DNA of 64,000 bases from Actinobaculum suis (GCF_900102025.1 NZ_FNAU01000009.1:1-64000); one strand, 5' to 3'; counted from the stretch's first letter, positions 10,192 to 19,816 are shown. A program made the numbers and translations. Notes: generated by a model not told the origin, from the sequence alone.

Positions 10192-11607
10192 TTAGAACCT
10201 CCGGTCTGATGCTTGGCGCAGTGCTTCCATGGTGGCCGCGTCCGGGAACTGCCGGATTTCGTAGCGCGGCGGCCAAATGCCTTCCGCCGGCCGGATTCCT
10301 TCCGGCCATACGTCGCGGGCAATATCCAGGCGGATAGTAACGGTCGAGTTCGAACCGGCAGGTGCGGCGTCGTCGGTAAACGAAACATACTCCGCATCCC
10401 CGGGGATCGAGCCGTGTTCGTAGGAACGCAACCACCTCGTAGTGGTTATCGTGCGCCCGCGCACCTCGTGAGTGGAGAAAGCGGCGAGCGTACCATCCTG
10501 GTTTGGCCAGTTTTGCATGTACTTTTTCTGGTTCCGGTAGATGCGTTCACGGAAAGTGCCGCGCAGTTCCGAAAGGATCGGGTAGGAGGGATCGTCCGGG
10601 AGGGGGATCCACTCTGCCCAGCCGTCCGCCGCCACCGTGTGCGGGAGCGGGTAGATAACGCCGCGTTGATTGACCGTCTGCCGGAATGTGCGGAATAAGT
10701 TCGGCAGATACGGATCATTTGCCATAACAATTAGCAACCGCGAACGGGTGGCGGGAATGAAAAGCGGGAAAGTCTCAGGGTTTTCTTCGCTCAAAGAGCG
10801 CGCCACCGCCTGGATGAGGTCCAAATCCGCAAACCACGAACTTTCATAATTGGGTGGCCCGGTGAAAATCATGACGCGAGCTCCAGCTTCGCGAGTTACC
10901 CCCAGCTCCAAACCGCGTTTGCCTAAATTGTGGTTGAGCTGGCGCAATGCACTCACCGACTCGCCAAAATGCGCCCCGAGATCCGTAGCGGAACGATCCA
11001 AACCCAGGTCCGAAAAATATAGGGGCACAATGTTTTCTGGCGTGTCGCGCGCCAGGCCTACGCCCACAAAATCCGTGAGTGGAATGTAAATTAACGAATC
11101 GTCCTGCGAATCATCGTGTGTGCGAATAAAATAATCCGCCGCACGCACGATCGGCAAGGTGAGCGTAGAACCGTCAAAGGGGTCATTTTCCGACGACGTC
11201 GCCGTCACCTCCGCGGAACCCTGGGCCGGGTGCGGGGACGGGATTGAGATCTCCTCAAAAGCGGGCGGCTTCGCCCCCGAAATGCCAATTGAAATCAACC
11301 TATCCAAAAGCTTTTTACGCTCGGCTTCCGGTGCATCCTCGCGAATCATCTGGAAGGGACGGAAACGGAAGGTACGGCCATCGGGCAGCAGAAAATCGAG
11401 CCATTCGCCGTCCGCGTTTACCAACGCACCTTGGAGTTCTGGATGGTGGGCCGCAACATCGAGGGCCCAATTCATTAGCGACATAGGGTTATTCTTCCAG
11501 ATCTGCGCCCGCCGCGGGCCAAAGGCTTTGTGGTGTTCGGTGCGCAACGGGCCGCCACGCGTGGGCGCCAGGTTCTCGCGCTGTCCGCCGGTGCCCGGTT
11601 TTGCCAT
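10192..11607 (-). CDS. Conserved hypothetical protein, possibly DUF1444-like
   Basis: A 471-residue soluble protein I do not firmly recognise. The central part (residues about 145-280) includes IYIPLTDFVGVGLARDT, ENIVPLYFSDLGLDRSAT and PNYESSWFADLDLIQ, a pattern loosely like the DUF1444 (YtpQ) family. The C-terminal 120 residues, rich in aromatic residues, look like a separate beta domain. No catalytic motif, signal peptide or membrane helix is seen. The frame is open to 11682, but the longer start would overlap the promoter of the divergent FHA gene, so the ATG at 11607 is preferred. It ends 12 bases from the convergent tgt stop. Confidence 0.55.
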   Translation of the reverse strand: MAKPGTGGQRENLAPTRGGPLRTEHHKAFGPRRAQIWKNNPMSLMNWALDVAAHHPELQGALVNADGEWLDFLLPDGRTFRFRPFQMIREDAPEAERKKLLDRLISIGISGAKPPAFEEISIPSPHPAQGSAEVTATSSENDPFDGSTLTLPIVRAADYFIRTHDDSQDDSLIYIPLTDFVGVGLARDTPENIVPLYFSDLGLDRSATDLGAHFGESVSALRQLNHNLGKRGLELGVTREAGARVMIFTGPPNYESSWFADLDLIQAVARSLSEENPETFPLFIPATRSRLLIVMANDPYLPNLFRTFRQTVNQRGVIYPLPHTVAADGWAEWIPLPDDPSYPILSELRGTFRERIYRNQKKYMQNWPNQDGTLAAFSTHEVRGRTITTTRWLRSYEHGSIPGDAEYVSFTDDAAPAGSNSTVTIRLDIARDVWPEGIRPAEGIWPPRYEIRQFPDAATMEALRQASDRRF

Positions 11608-11669
11608 CGCTTGGCCCGCCTCACCTAGTATTGTGGTTGAACAGAGCGAGATTGCGAAGTGAGGGAACA

Positions 11670-12956
11670 ATGGCCGTTTCACAAGTGATGCCGCTCGCCG
11701 GAAAAGGGTTTTTGGTGGCGAGCGATTCGGGTGTGCTCTTCCTGCCGCACGCCGAACCGACGCAAGCGGCCGAATTGTGGCGCCTCCTCCACGACGGCCC
11801 GGTCGGTTTTGCGAGCGTACTGGGCGAACTGTTACGCCTCCCGAACAGCGTTTTCGCGCTCGCTGCTCCCGCCGGCGAAACCACGTTAGTGGTTACGCGC
11901 GGGATGCGGGTGTGGGATATTTCCGGCACCATAATTGCCGACGGCGCACAAGCTTTCACTTGGACTGAAACCCGGGTTCCGGCCGGCACGGAGCTGTATT
12001 TCGGGGAAGAACCTATGCCCGCCCAGCTCGGCTCGCAATCAAATGCCCTGCCGCTCACCGATGGCGTGGTGCAAGCCGGCGGCGCCATTTTGAGTTTCGC
12101 ACCGGTCGCGGAAGCCCAGCCCGCGCCGCAGCCGGGCCCGGCAGATTTCGACCAAATAGCTGATTTCGATCAGGTACTTTCGGGGGAAAGCCCCACTCCG
12201 GGCGCGGCAACGCCCGCAGAATCCGGCGCGGGCAGGGAAAGGCCCGGCCGGCGCTCGGCCACGTGGATTGCGGCCGACGCGGCGGGCGCGGCAGTAGCCG
12301 CTACAGCCGGGGCCGGCGGCGTTGCCGGAGCAGGGGTGGGCGGATTTGAAGCCGCCGCATCACCGGTGGAGGCGAGCCCGCCGGATGTAGCCAGAGACCG
12401 ATACAGATATAGTTCGGCCGCTTCACCAGGCCAAACTGGAGCCGCCGGAGTTACCGGAGCCGGCGCGGTTGATCCCACGGGCCCCACGCTGGCATTTGAC
12501 ACCGGACGCCTGGGCCTCTTGATATTCTTCGTGGACCCAGCACGCAACGCCGGCGCGGAGCAAAACGCTACCGGCGGGGCCGGGAGCACTTACGGCGAAG
12601 CCGATAATTTTGTAGACAGCCAGGAAATGCTACGCGGGCCGGAATGGACGGTGGAGTTGCGTGGCGACGTCGTTATCGGTAGGCAGCCGCGCGGGCAAGC
12701 ACGCCCGGGCCACGAAGCTCCGCAACTCGTAATGGTTCCCAGCCCGGCGCTAGAAATTTCTCGCGTGCACTGCGAGGTGCGGGTAGACGGGAATGAAGCG
12801 GTGATTGTGGACCGCGATTCGAATAACGGTACCTACGTGCTACGAGCGGGTACCGAGCCGATGCGGGTGGCCCCGGAAAGTCCGGTGCTTTTGCACGACG
12901 GCGATATTATCGACATTGGCGAAGGTGTGCGCTTCGAAGTGGCCTACGGGATATAG
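11670..12956 (+). CDS. FHA-domain protein
   Basis: A 428-residue cytoplasmic protein. Residues 1-150 are an unrecognised domain with two related halves (MPLAGKGFLVASDSGVLFL and VTRGMRVWDISGTIIADGAQ). Residues about 165-325 are Ala/Gly/Pro-rich linker. The last 100 residues are a forkhead-associated domain with VVIGRQPRG, the SRVHCEV core, DSNNGTYV and LHDGDIIDIGE, the fold that binds phosphothreonine peptides, usually made by Ser/Thr kinases. No kinase or phosphatase gene is adjacent, which is unusual for actinobacterial FHA genes. The start at 11670 has a GTGAGGGA site and is divergent from the gene at 10192-11607. The partner is unknown. Confidence 0.8.
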   Translation: MAVSQVMPLAGKGFLVASDSGVLFLPHAEPTQAAELWRLLHDGPVGFASVLGELLRLPNSVFALAAPAGETTLVVTRGMRVWDISGTIIADGAQAFTWTETRVPAGTELYFGEEPMPAQLGSQSNALPLTDGVVQAGGAILSFAPVAEAQPAPQPGPADFDQIADFDQVLSGESPTPGAATPAESGAGRERPGRRSATWIAADAAGAAVAATAGAGGVAGAGVGGFEAAASPVEASPPDVARDRYRYSSAASPGQTGAAGVTGAGAVDPTGPTLAFDTGRLGLLIFFVDPARNAGAEQNATGGAGSTYGEADNFVDSQEMLRGPEWTVELRGDVVIGRQPRGQARPGHEAPQLVMVPSPALEISRVHCEVRVDGNEAVIVDRDSNNGTYVLRAGTEPMRVAPESPVLLHDGDIIDIGEGVRFEVAYGI

Positions 12957-13152
12957 GGCGGTTGGTCGGCCAAGCCGCCAGGCGGGACCGCTGCGGGCGA
13001 AGCGCTAGCGCTCCTAGCTCGGCGCGCTCGCGAAACTGGTGGCGCGGTTGGAAACACTGGTGGCGCGGCCATATAACCTAGTCAGTGCGCGGAGCTGCTG
13101 ATTGCCGCGCAGTGGCTAGCCTTCTCCTAGTGCGCTTGCCCCCTTTTGGTTC

Positions 13153-14784
13153 CTAGTGTTTGCGGTAGAGCGTTTTGCGCTGATATTTCGGTTCGCTAGT
13201 GACGTTTATGCCCAAGTTCCGGAAAATACTTTCGTCTACCGAACCCAAAATGGTGGTGGTATGCACATCGCAGCCGCGCAGGTTGCGCAACTGAGCGAGG
13301 GCTTTGGCAGCCAGCTCGTTCGTGGAAGCGGAAACGGCTAGGGCGATCAGCACTTCATCGGTATGCAAACGCGGGTTCAAAGATCCCAAATGCTCCGTTT
13401 TTAGGTTCTGGATCGGGGCGATCGCTTCCGGGGAAAGCAGTTTCACGCGGTCATCAATTCCCGCTAAAACCTTGAGCGCATTGAGCAGCATGGCGGAAGA
13501 GCAGCCGAGCAGTTTTGAAGTTTTCCCGGTAATAATCGTGCCGTCGGGCAACTGCATGGCCGCCGCCGGCTGATGCGTGGCCTTCTCCTTCGCCAAAGCG
13601 GGCGGAACTACCTTCCGCATGCCCGGCTCCAAACCAATCTTCGCCATAATGAGCGCGATTCGCTCCGAAGCGTGCGGCGCTGATTCAGTTTTCTTTTCTT
13701 CGACCAAAGCTCGGTAATAGCGCCGCAAAATTTCTGCGCGGGCAGCGGCCTGGCAAGCGGCGTCGTCGGCAATACAATAACCGACCATATTAACCCCCAT
13801 ATCGGTGGGGGATTGGTATCGGGTTTCCCCAGAAATTTCGCGCAATAACAGGGAAAGTAGGGGGAAGACTTCGACGTCTCGGTTGTAATTTACGGTTTGT
13901 TTTCCGTAAGCCACGAGGTGGAAGGGGTCGATCATGTTGACGTCGTCCAGATCGGCGGTTGCGGCCTCGTAAGCCAAATTGACGGGATGGTCGAGCGGTA
14001 AATTCCAGACCGGGAAGGTTTCAAACTTCGCGTAATAAGAAGAAATACCGCGCTTATTATCGTGATACAGCTGGGAAAGGCAGGTGGCGAGCTTGCCCGA
14101 ACCCGGCCCGGGCGCGGTGACCACCACGAGGTCGCGAGCCGTTTCCACATATTCGTTTTGGCCGAGCCCTTCTTCCGAAACCACCAGTTTCGTATCTGAA
14201 GGGTAGCCGGCAATCCGCCGGTGGCGGGGTGCGCGCAGGCCCGCTTTTTGGAGCCGACGCCGGAAATTCCGCGCCTCCCGATTTCCCTCTTCATACTGCG
14301 TGAGCACCACGTTTTGTACCAGGAATCCTGCCCCTTGGAAGATATCCACAAGGCGGAGCACCTCATCTTCGTAGGTGATTCCGATATCCGCGCGCTGTTT
14401 ATTTTTGAGGTCTTTAGCGTTCACGACGACGAGGATTTCCAGCTCGTCCTTCAGCTCTTCCAACATGCGGATCTTCAGATCGGGCGCAAACCCGGGCAAA
14501 ACGCGAGAAGCATGATAATCATCGAAGAGCTTGCCGCCCAGCTCAAGGTAGAGCTTGCCGCCAATAGAATCGCGGCGCTCCTTGATTTCCTGAGATTGGA
14601 GGCGGATGTACTTTTCCGCGTCGAAAGCGGTAGGCACGGCGAGGGAGCTGGATGTGGCTGGGCCTGTGGCTGTGCTGGGCTTGGTAGGGGCGTTGGTAGT
14701 GCTGGGCGCGGCAGTCGCCGACTGTTTGGAGCTGTGCGCGCGCTCGGGTAATGCCTGGTTATTGCTATTTACTGCTTCGCCCAC
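13153..14784 (-). CDS. DUF1846 family protein
   Basis: A 543-residue protein matching the DUF1846 family of about 490-500 residues, soluble proteins with a nucleotide-binding-like fold and unproven function. The core begins at about residue 53 ([20 protein letters not shown]). Typical stretches follow: [39 protein letters not shown] with its glycine-rich loop, and [20 protein letters not shown]. The first 52 residues are a Ser/Thr/Ala/Pro-rich extension not found in most relatives, so a later start cannot be excluded. The gene stands alone; a 200-base stretch of tandem repeats lies upstream. Confidence 0.85.
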   Translation of the reverse strand: MGEAVNSNNQALPERAHSSKQSATAAPSTTNAPTKPSTATGPATSSSLAVPTAFDAEKYIRLQSQEIKERRDSIGGKLYLELGGKLFDDYHASRVLPGFAPDLKIRMLEELKDELEILVVVNAKDLKNKQRADIGITYEDEVLRLVDIFQGAGFLVQNVVLTQYEEGNREARNFRRRLQKAGLRAPRHRRIAGYPSDTKLVVSEEGLGQNEYVETARDLVVVTAPGPGSGKLATCLSQLYHDNKRGISSYYAKFETFPVWNLPLDHPVNLAYEAATADLDDVNMIDPFHLVAYGKQTVNYNRDVEVFPLLSLLLREISGETRYQSPTDMGVNMVGYCIADDAACQAAARAEILRRYYRALVEEKKTESAPHASERIALIMAKIGLEPGMRKVVPPALAKEKATHQPAAAMQLPDGTIITGKTSKLLGCSSAMLLNALKVLAGIDDRVKLLSPEAIAPIQNLKTEHLGSLNPRLHTDEVLIALAVSASTNELAAKALAQLRNLRGCDVHTTTILGSVDESIFRNLGINVTSEPKYQRKTLYRKH

Positions 14785-14868
14785 AAAAGCCCACTTTCAC
14801 GATGCAAACGGTATCGGGAATACCCTACTGCAAAAGCTGCGGGCCCCGCGGGCAGCACGCGATTATTC

Positions 14869-14960
14869 ACGCACGCGCTGCTAGTTTTCACGCGCGCGCT
14901 GCCGGTTTTCCCGCAGGCGCGCTGCTGGTCTTCACGCACGTGCGCTGCCGGCGGGGCCAC
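14869..14960. repeat. Tandem repeat of about 21-23 bp
   Basis: Four degenerate copies of TTTTCACGCGCGCGCTGCCGG run head to tail between the DUF1846 gene and the SDR gene. Confidence 0.7.
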
Positions 14961-14985
14961 GCAATTATTGGCTTTTGCCGAAGCT

Positions 14986-15765
14986 CTACTTGAGATCCGA
15001 GGCGGGCAGGTCTTGTACGGAATCGTCGACGCGTTCTACAACCCAAGCATTGGCTTGGGCTACGGGCCGTACGGTCATGGTGTCAATGTTGACGTGCTTG
15101 GGCCGGGTTAGGGTCCAAGAAACAATGTCCGCGATATCTTCGGCGAGGAGCGGTTCAGCTACGCCGCGGTATACGTTCTCTGCGGCGTCTTCCGATCCGA
15201 GGCGGTTGAGAGAGAACTCTTCCGTCATCACCATGCCGGGGCGGATTTCGATTAGCCGTACCGGGGAACCCACGCCTTCCCAACGCAGGCCATCCTTGAT
15301 GAAACGTTCACCGTGCTTGGCGGCCACATAACCGGCCCCGCCCGGGTAGAGTTCCTGCGCGGCGGTTGAAGTAAGGAAGACGATATCCCCGCCCTTTTCC
15401 TTCATGCGCTTATAAATCGGCTGCGTGATGCGCAAGGTGGCCAGGACGTTGATGTTGTACATAACCTCCCAGTCATTTACCTTGCCCTCTTCCACGGTAT
15501 CGGCTCCGCGTGCCCCGCCCGCGATGTTTACCAGCCCGGCCAGTTCGCTATCTTTGTAGGCATATTCAACCAGGTTGTTTACGGATTCCTGGTCCGTAAG
15601 ATCAGCAGCGAAGTAATCGCAACCAATTTGCTCAGCCAATTTGGCGAGGCGTTCTTCCCGGCGGGCGGTCGCAATAACCGAGAATCCGTCTTTTACCAGG
15701 CGGCGAGCGGTTGCTTCGCCAATACCGGTGGAAGCTCCGGTTACCAGAATTCGGCCCTTGCTCAT
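14986..15765 (-). CDS. Short-chain dehydrogenase/reductase (YdfG-like)
   Basis: A 259-residue NAD(P)-dependent oxidoreductase. The cofactor loop is GASTGIGEATARRL (residues about 8-21), followed by the NADP-favouring arginines of ATARREERL. NIAGGARG and the catalytic YVAAK with its upstream serine (LTSTAAQ) complete the site. The C-terminal VNIDTMTVRPVAQ is like YdfG, an enzyme oxidising 3-hydroxy acids such as L-allo-threonine and 3-hydroxypropionate. The start at 15765 has a perfect GAAAGGAAAACA leader; the open frame to 15879 is not needed. It lies 110 bases behind the HutC-type regulator gene and close to a sugar-acid-type dehydrogenase and an MHS transporter, so it may be the second oxidation step of that pathway. 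Confidence 0.85.
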   Translation of the reverse strand: MSKGRILVTGASTGIGEATARRLVKDGFSVIATARREERLAKLAEQIGCDYFAADLTDQESVNNLVEYAYKDSELAGLVNIAGGARGADTVEEGKVNDWEVMYNINVLATLRITQPIYKRMKEKGGDIVFLTSTAAQELYPGGAGYVAAKHGERFIKDGLRWEGVGSPVRLIEIRPGMVMTEEFSLNRLGSEDAAENVYRGVAEPLLAEDIADIVSWTLTRPKHVNIDTMTVRPVAQANAWVVERVDDSVQDLPASDLK

Positions 15766-15875
15766 TGTTTTCCTTTCGGTCGGTGTTTGGCTTGGTGTTG
15801 CAAGTGAGTAATCGCGAAGCGGTTCGAACGCCGTCTTCGTTTCTTCGGACTTTGCTTCATCAACTGGACAAATTC

Positions 15876-16637
15876 TCACGCGTAGAGTGAGGAGTTAAAA
15901 GTGTACTGCGATGCGTCGTACACGTGATCGCCAACTTCGACAATGTTTCCCTGCGAATCGTAGGCATCACGACGCATCGTCAGCAACGCCGCCCCGGGCT
16001 CAAGGTCGAGTAGCTCTGCTTCTTCGGGTGTTGCGTTACGTGCTCCGATCGTTTGCATTGCCGAATACAGCTCGACGCCGTTTTTCCGGAGCGTTGCGTA
16101 CAGACCTTCGGACGAAATTTCGGTAAGTGAAGGGGCTACGGATGAAGGGAGAATATTGTGCATTAACGCGAGCTTAGTGCCGTTCGCCAAACGTACCCTA
16201 ACTATCGTAACCACTTCAGTTCCGGGATCGCATTTTAATCTCTGCGCGAGCTCTTCATCTGCAAGGGCTACTGAATAAGAAAGCACCTCGGTTGAAGTTG
16301 TGTATCCCGCACCCTTCAGGTCTTCATCAAGTGATGTAAGACCAAGGGGGCGGCGTACGTGTTCGGGCGTAACACGGGTTCCGGCACCGCGTTTGCGAAC
16401 AACTAGTCCCATATTTACTAGGTCTTGAAAGGCGCGTCGAACCGTAGGGCGCGATACCTCCAACCGAGCAGCTAGGGAAACTTCATTTTCCAGAAGCTGG
16501 CCGGGAACTAGCTCATCGGAGCGAATACTTGAGGCTATCGCTTTGGTAATTTGCGTATATAGGGGAGCGTCCTCGGTCCGATCAATCGACATTGAAATAA
16601 CAGCAGGTTCGTTTAGGTTGATGTCAGTGCAATTCAT
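15876..16637 (-). CDS. GntR-family regulator, HutC subfamily
   Basis: A 253-residue transcription factor. Residues about 20-85 are the winged helix-turn-helix of GntR proteins (PLYTQITKAIASSIRSDEL, ENEVSLAARLEVSRPTVRRA). Residues about 100-245 are a UTRA effector domain of the HutC type (TSTEVLSYSVALADEELAQR, VVTIVRVRLANGTKLALM, DLEPGAALLTMRRDAYDS). Effectors of this subfamily are small metabolites, often sugar phosphates or acids. The start is set by GGAGGGACCGC immediately before the ATG at 16637. It has its own promoter region, separated by a terminator from the transporter-dehydrogenase pair upstream, and probably regulates that pair. Confidence 0.85.
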   Translation of the reverse strand: MNCTDINLNEPAVISMSIDRTEDAPLYTQITKAIASSIRSDELVPGQLLENEVSLAARLEVSRPTVRRAFQDLVNMGLVVRKRGAGTRVTPEHVRRPLGLTSLDEDLKGAGYTTSTEVLSYSVALADEELAQRLKCDPGTEVVTIVRVRLANGTKLALMHNILPSSVAPSLTEISSEGLYATLRKNGVELYSAMQTIGARNATPEEAELLDLEPGAALLTMRRDAYDSQGNIVEVGDHVYDASQYTFNSSLYA

Positions 16638-16761
16638 GCGGTCCCTCCAATGGTAGGTAGTTGCATTTGGCGTGGCTACCTTGGCATGCGTGGCCAACCC
16701 GCTTCACGTTCTGATGCTTACGTCCGGTACTCCAATAGGTATGCCAGCCCGAGCAATCGAG

Positions 16762-16779
16762 TTGTCGAGCACAATTATA
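16762..16779 (-). promoter_or_regulatory. -10 box and possible operator of the HutC-type regulator
   Basis: On the minus strand a perfect TATAAT lies at 16779-16774. Overlapping it is the inverted repeat TTGT-CGAGC-ACAA (16762-16774). A palindrome on the -10 box is the expected layout for self-repression. No convincing -35 was found. Confidence 0.5.
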
Positions 16780-17131
16780 CTATTCTCCCAAAGCGCGAAC
16801 TTGAGCCCATATAAGCAGATTCAATATTATTCAACAAGTATGTGATTGCTTGGTGGGCGCGCGAAGAACGTGCAGTTTTATCGCAAATGCTAGGCCATAC
16901 CGCCAAGGGTTCGTGTTGCCCACCGCTTGTCCTTCCAGCAGCAAGAGTAAACCATGTTGTTTTGTGGTAACTATTTCAGTGCAGTTGTGTAAGCCCCAGT
17001 ATGTGAAGCAGACACTGCGTAAACGGCGTCAAGAAATGGCTGTTTCAGACGTTGAAAACCGCGCAATATGTGCAAACAGTGTTGCATAAAGCAGTGCTAT
17101 TTGTAGGTGCAAACTAGGAATCGGGTGGACG

Positions 17132-17177
17132 AAAGTGGGCGGGAATCGATAATTGCGTATCGATTCCCGCCCACTTT
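17132..17177. terminator. Hairpin with perfect 20-bp arms
   Basis: The bases 17132-17151 are exactly complementary to 17158-17177, with the six-base loop ATTGCG; the arm starts AAAGTGGGCGGG. It sits downstream of the dehydrogenase gene (minus strand) and ends in TTT on both sides. A bidirectional terminator is the simplest reading. Confidence 0.75.
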
Positions 17178-17249
17178 ACGGAGCCCGTTCTAAGGAGGCC
17201 TCTTGAGGAGCCTGCTTCGTAGAAGAGCTTCTTTATGGATGGTGCTCAA

Positions 17250-18275
17250 TTACGATAGTTTGATCATTACCTTCGATGATCCGGTAGAACGGTCTGCCGC
17301 GGTTTGGAAGGCGGTGGCCGCTTCGTCGATCGTAAATTCGTGGGTCATTACCGGTGTGAGGTCAAGTCCGGAAGCTATGGCCGCAACTGCGTCGCTGATT
17401 TCGTCGTTGAAACGGTACGAACCCTTATAGGTGATTTCACGTGTAACGAGCTGGCCAAGGTTGATCGGAGTGGGCGAGCCAGGAAGATTTCCGACCTGTA
17501 CCATCAATCCGCCGCGTACGGTTGCCATTAGGCAGTCGCCAATTGTGGCGGGAGCGCCGGAGGCCTCAAACGTGATGTCTACGTTTTCCGGCAGGTCTTC
17601 CCCTTCGCCGCGATTGATTAGGTGGTCTGCGCCGAGCGCGCGGGCGATTTCCAGCGGGCTTTGCTTTACGTCGGATACGTAAACTTCTTCCGCGCCGGCA
17701 TGTTTGAGCGCTCCTACGGTGAGAGCCCCGATTGGTCCAGCGCCGTTCACCAGAATCCGCTTGTTTTCCAGCGGTCCTGCAACGTTGACGGCATGCATAG
17801 CTACGCCGAGTGGTTCGGCGATAGCGCCTTCTTTGGTGGAGACGTTATCGGGTAATTTACGAAGCTGATCGGCGCGGGCAACCCGATACGTGGAGAAACC
17901 GCCCTGTTCGTGGGGGAAGAATGCGGCAGAACCGAAATACCGTACTTCTGGCCACAAGTTATCGCGCCCCTTAAGGTGTTCCGGAACTGTGTAATCACCT
18001 ACATAAGTAGCCGGATGGATCGTAACTTTGTCACCAACGTTCCATCCTTGTACGCCATCGCCGATTTGATCGATGGTGCCGGCAACTTCATGCCCAAGAA
18101 TTAGTGGTTCTTTCAGGACGGCGGTACCGGAGGCGCCGTGGCGCCAGTAGGCAATGTCGGAGCCGCAGATTCCGCCCCATTCCATCTTGACGCGGACTTC
18201 GCCCGGGCCTGCTGTAGGGTCAGGGAGCTCCACAACTTCTAGATTATCGGCACTTTTAACTTGAATCGCTTTCAT
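17250..18275 (-). CDS. idnD: L-idonate 5-dehydrogenase-like zinc-type alcohol dehydrogenase
   Basis: A 341-residue medium-chain dehydrogenase. Catalytic zinc ligands are in WGGICGSDI and GHEVAGTI, and the NAD(P) loop is NGAGPIGALTVGALKHAG. RYFGSAAFFPHEQGGFSTY and KGSYRFNDEISDAV follow E. coli IdnD (L-idonate 5-dehydrogenase) closely from memory. The lobe that normally holds four structural-zinc cysteines (here HPATYVGDYTVPEHLKGRD) has no cysteine, so the structural zinc is lost. The start at 18275 overlaps the stop of the transporter gene (TAATG) and has a perfect AAGGAGG, showing an operon and translational coupling. The true substrate may be another polyol or sugar acid. Confidence 0.75.
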   Translation of the reverse strand: MKAIQVKSADNLEVVELPDPTAGPGEVRVKMEWGGICGSDIAYWRHGASGTAVLKEPLILGHEVAGTIDQIGDGVQGWNVGDKVTIHPATYVGDYTVPEHLKGRDNLWPEVRYFGSAAFFPHEQGGFSTYRVARADQLRKLPDNVSTKEGAIAEPLGVAMHAVNVAGPLENKRILVNGAGPIGALTVGALKHAGAEEVYVSDVKQSPLEIARALGADHLINRGEGEDLPENVDITFEASGAPATIGDCLMATVRGGLMVQVGNLPGSPTPINLGQLVTREITYKGSYRFNDEISDAVAAIASGLDLTPVMTHEFTIDEAATAFQTAADRSTGSSKVMIKLS

Positions 18276-19816
18276 TAGAATGCATCCTCCTTGATAGTGA
18301 GATCGCGATCCGTCACGTCCGGCATAATTATTGAGGTTACAAAAACCACTCCGGTATAGAAGAACATCAGCACTGCGCAGGCAATCCAGGAGCCGTTGAA
18401 TAGCTGCACCAACCATGCCGCGATTAGCGGGCCGAAACCTGCGGTGATGAGGTTGGGGATTTCCTTCGAGAGAGCGAGTTGTTCGTATCGGTGGGCTGAG
18501 CCGAAGCATTCGGCCATCGAAATGTTCTCAAGGGAGAACAGGGCCAGAACCGTAACGTTGTGGAGAACTATGTAACCAACAAAGAACATTAGGTCTGGGT
18601 TGCCGAAGTGGGGAATGCTTACTCCGTCAACTAATTCGGGTGTGTCTGCCACTCCGCGGTTGTTCATCATCGCCAGGAAGCAGGGGATAATGAGCAAGAG
18701 CCCAATGCCGGTGATGATTGTGTAGGTACGCTCGCGCCCAATCTTGTCACCAATTATTCCGATAATCGGGACGGTGATGAAACCTACTAACGAGGAGTAG
18801 ACGACGACGTTTGACGCGACGTCCTTCGAAACTAGCCAGTAAGCGGTAAGGAAGGTAATAAGGAAGGTCTGGACCATGCCAGAGTTTCCGGACTGACCGA
18901 AGCGCAGCAAGCAGGCAGCAAGGAATGCCTTCCACGAACGCTTAACCTTCATCCGCTCAGACGCGGCCACTCGCTTCGCTTCCTCGCGTTCGCGCTTCTT
19001 GTCAGCCTTAAGCTGGGCGCGGCGCTCCTTCTTGGAAGGAAGAGGCTTATCGTATTCTTCCAAAAGCTCTTCATCGCTGAGGACTTCTTCCATCCCCGCC
19101 TGCTGCACCTTGACGAAAACGGGAGATTCCTTGAGGTGCGCACGAACGAAGAGCGCTAGTCCAAGAAGTACGATAGATCCGATAAACGGAATACGCCAGG
19201 CCCATGCAATTACACCATCGGTGCCAACAACGCCCAACAGGATTGCCCAGATAAGGCCAGCTCCGAGCGTTCCGGAGTTTGTACCGAGCGCAACCAGGGA
19301 GGAAATAAGCCCGCGGCGGCCCTCGGGTGCGTATTCGGCCAGCATAACCGACGCCCCGGAAATTTCTGCGCCAGCACCAAATCCCTGAGCTAGGCGGAGC
19401 ACCACGAGAAGAAGGGGTGCAAGCAGGCCTACCTGCTGATATGTAGGCAAGAAGCCAATTAAGGTGGTGGCAACACCCATTAGGGCGATGGTGATGTAAA
19501 GGATTTTTGTGCGGCCGATTCGGTCCCCGAGGCGGCCGAAATACCAGGCGCCGAGCGGGCGGGCTATGTAGCCAACCCCGTAAATTGCCATGGCGCCGAG
19601 AATTGCGGTGGCTTGGTCGCCGGCAGGGAAGAAGAGATCTTTGAAAACCAGCGCGGCAGCAAGCGAATAGAGCTGGAAATCCATGAACTCAAGCGCGGTA
19701 CCGAGCCATCCTGAAACCGCGGCCTTTACAAGATCGCCAGTTGTTCGGTGGGCCGTCGAAGCATTAGCCTCCGCGGAGGCCGGTTCGACAGCCACATCTT
19801 TCGAGCTATCTGACAT
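18275..19816 (-). CDS. MHS-family major facilitator transporter
   Basis: A 513-residue membrane protein with twelve predicted helices, of the metabolite:H+ symporter branch (ProP, ShiA, KgtP), which import acids or osmolytes. Signatures are GTALEFMDFQLYSLAAALVF in helix 1, RPLGAWYFGRLGDRIGRTK in the 2-3 loop and LRLAQGFGAGAEISGASVML in helix 4. The central cytoplasmic loop is enlarged by about 50 highly charged residues (from VLSDEELLEEYDKPLPSKKE, followed by Lys/Arg/Glu repeats), likely an extended helix. A TATAT-rich leader with GGAA precedes the ATG at 19816. First gene of the two-gene unit with the dehydrogenase, so it likely imports that enzyme's substrate. Confidence 0.85.
   Translation of the reverse strand: MSDSSKDVAVEPASAEANASTAHRTTGDLVKAAVSGWLGTALEFMDFQLYSLAAALVFKDLFFPAGDQATAILGAMAIYGVGYIARPLGAWYFGRLGDRIGRTKILYITIALMGVATTLIGFLPTYQQVGLLAPLLLVVLRLAQGFGAGAEISGASVMLAEYAPEGRRGLISSLVALGTNSGTLGAGLIWAILLGVVGTDGVIAWAWRIPFIGSIVLLGLALFVRAHLKESPVFVKVQQAGMEEVLSDEELLEEYDKPLPSKKERRAQLKADKKREREEAKRVAASERMKVKRSWKAFLAACLLRFGQSGNSGMVQTFLITFLTAYWLVSKDVASNVVVYSSLVGFITVPIIGIIGDKIGRERTYTIITGIGLLLIIPCFLAMMNNRGVADTPELVDGVSIPHFGNPDLMFFVGYIVLHNVTVLALFSLENISMAECFGSAHRYEQLALSKEIPNLITAGFGPLIAAWLVQLFNGSWIACAVLMFFYTGVVFVTSIIMPDVTDRDLTIKEDAF

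Larger units (their letters stand above)
16638..17249. other. Gene-free 612-bp region with GntR promoter and a terminator
   Basis: A 79-codon frame at 16850-17089 has no ribosome-binding site and no protein-like composition. The side near 16637 carries the likely promoter of the regulator (see 16762-16779); the far side carries a strong hairpin (17132-17177). The middle, about 16980-17095, is AT-richer and unexplained. Confidence 0.6.

Noticed and set aside
16850-17089. 79-codon frame in the gap before the GntR gene
   Set aside because: No start signal and no recognisable protein features.
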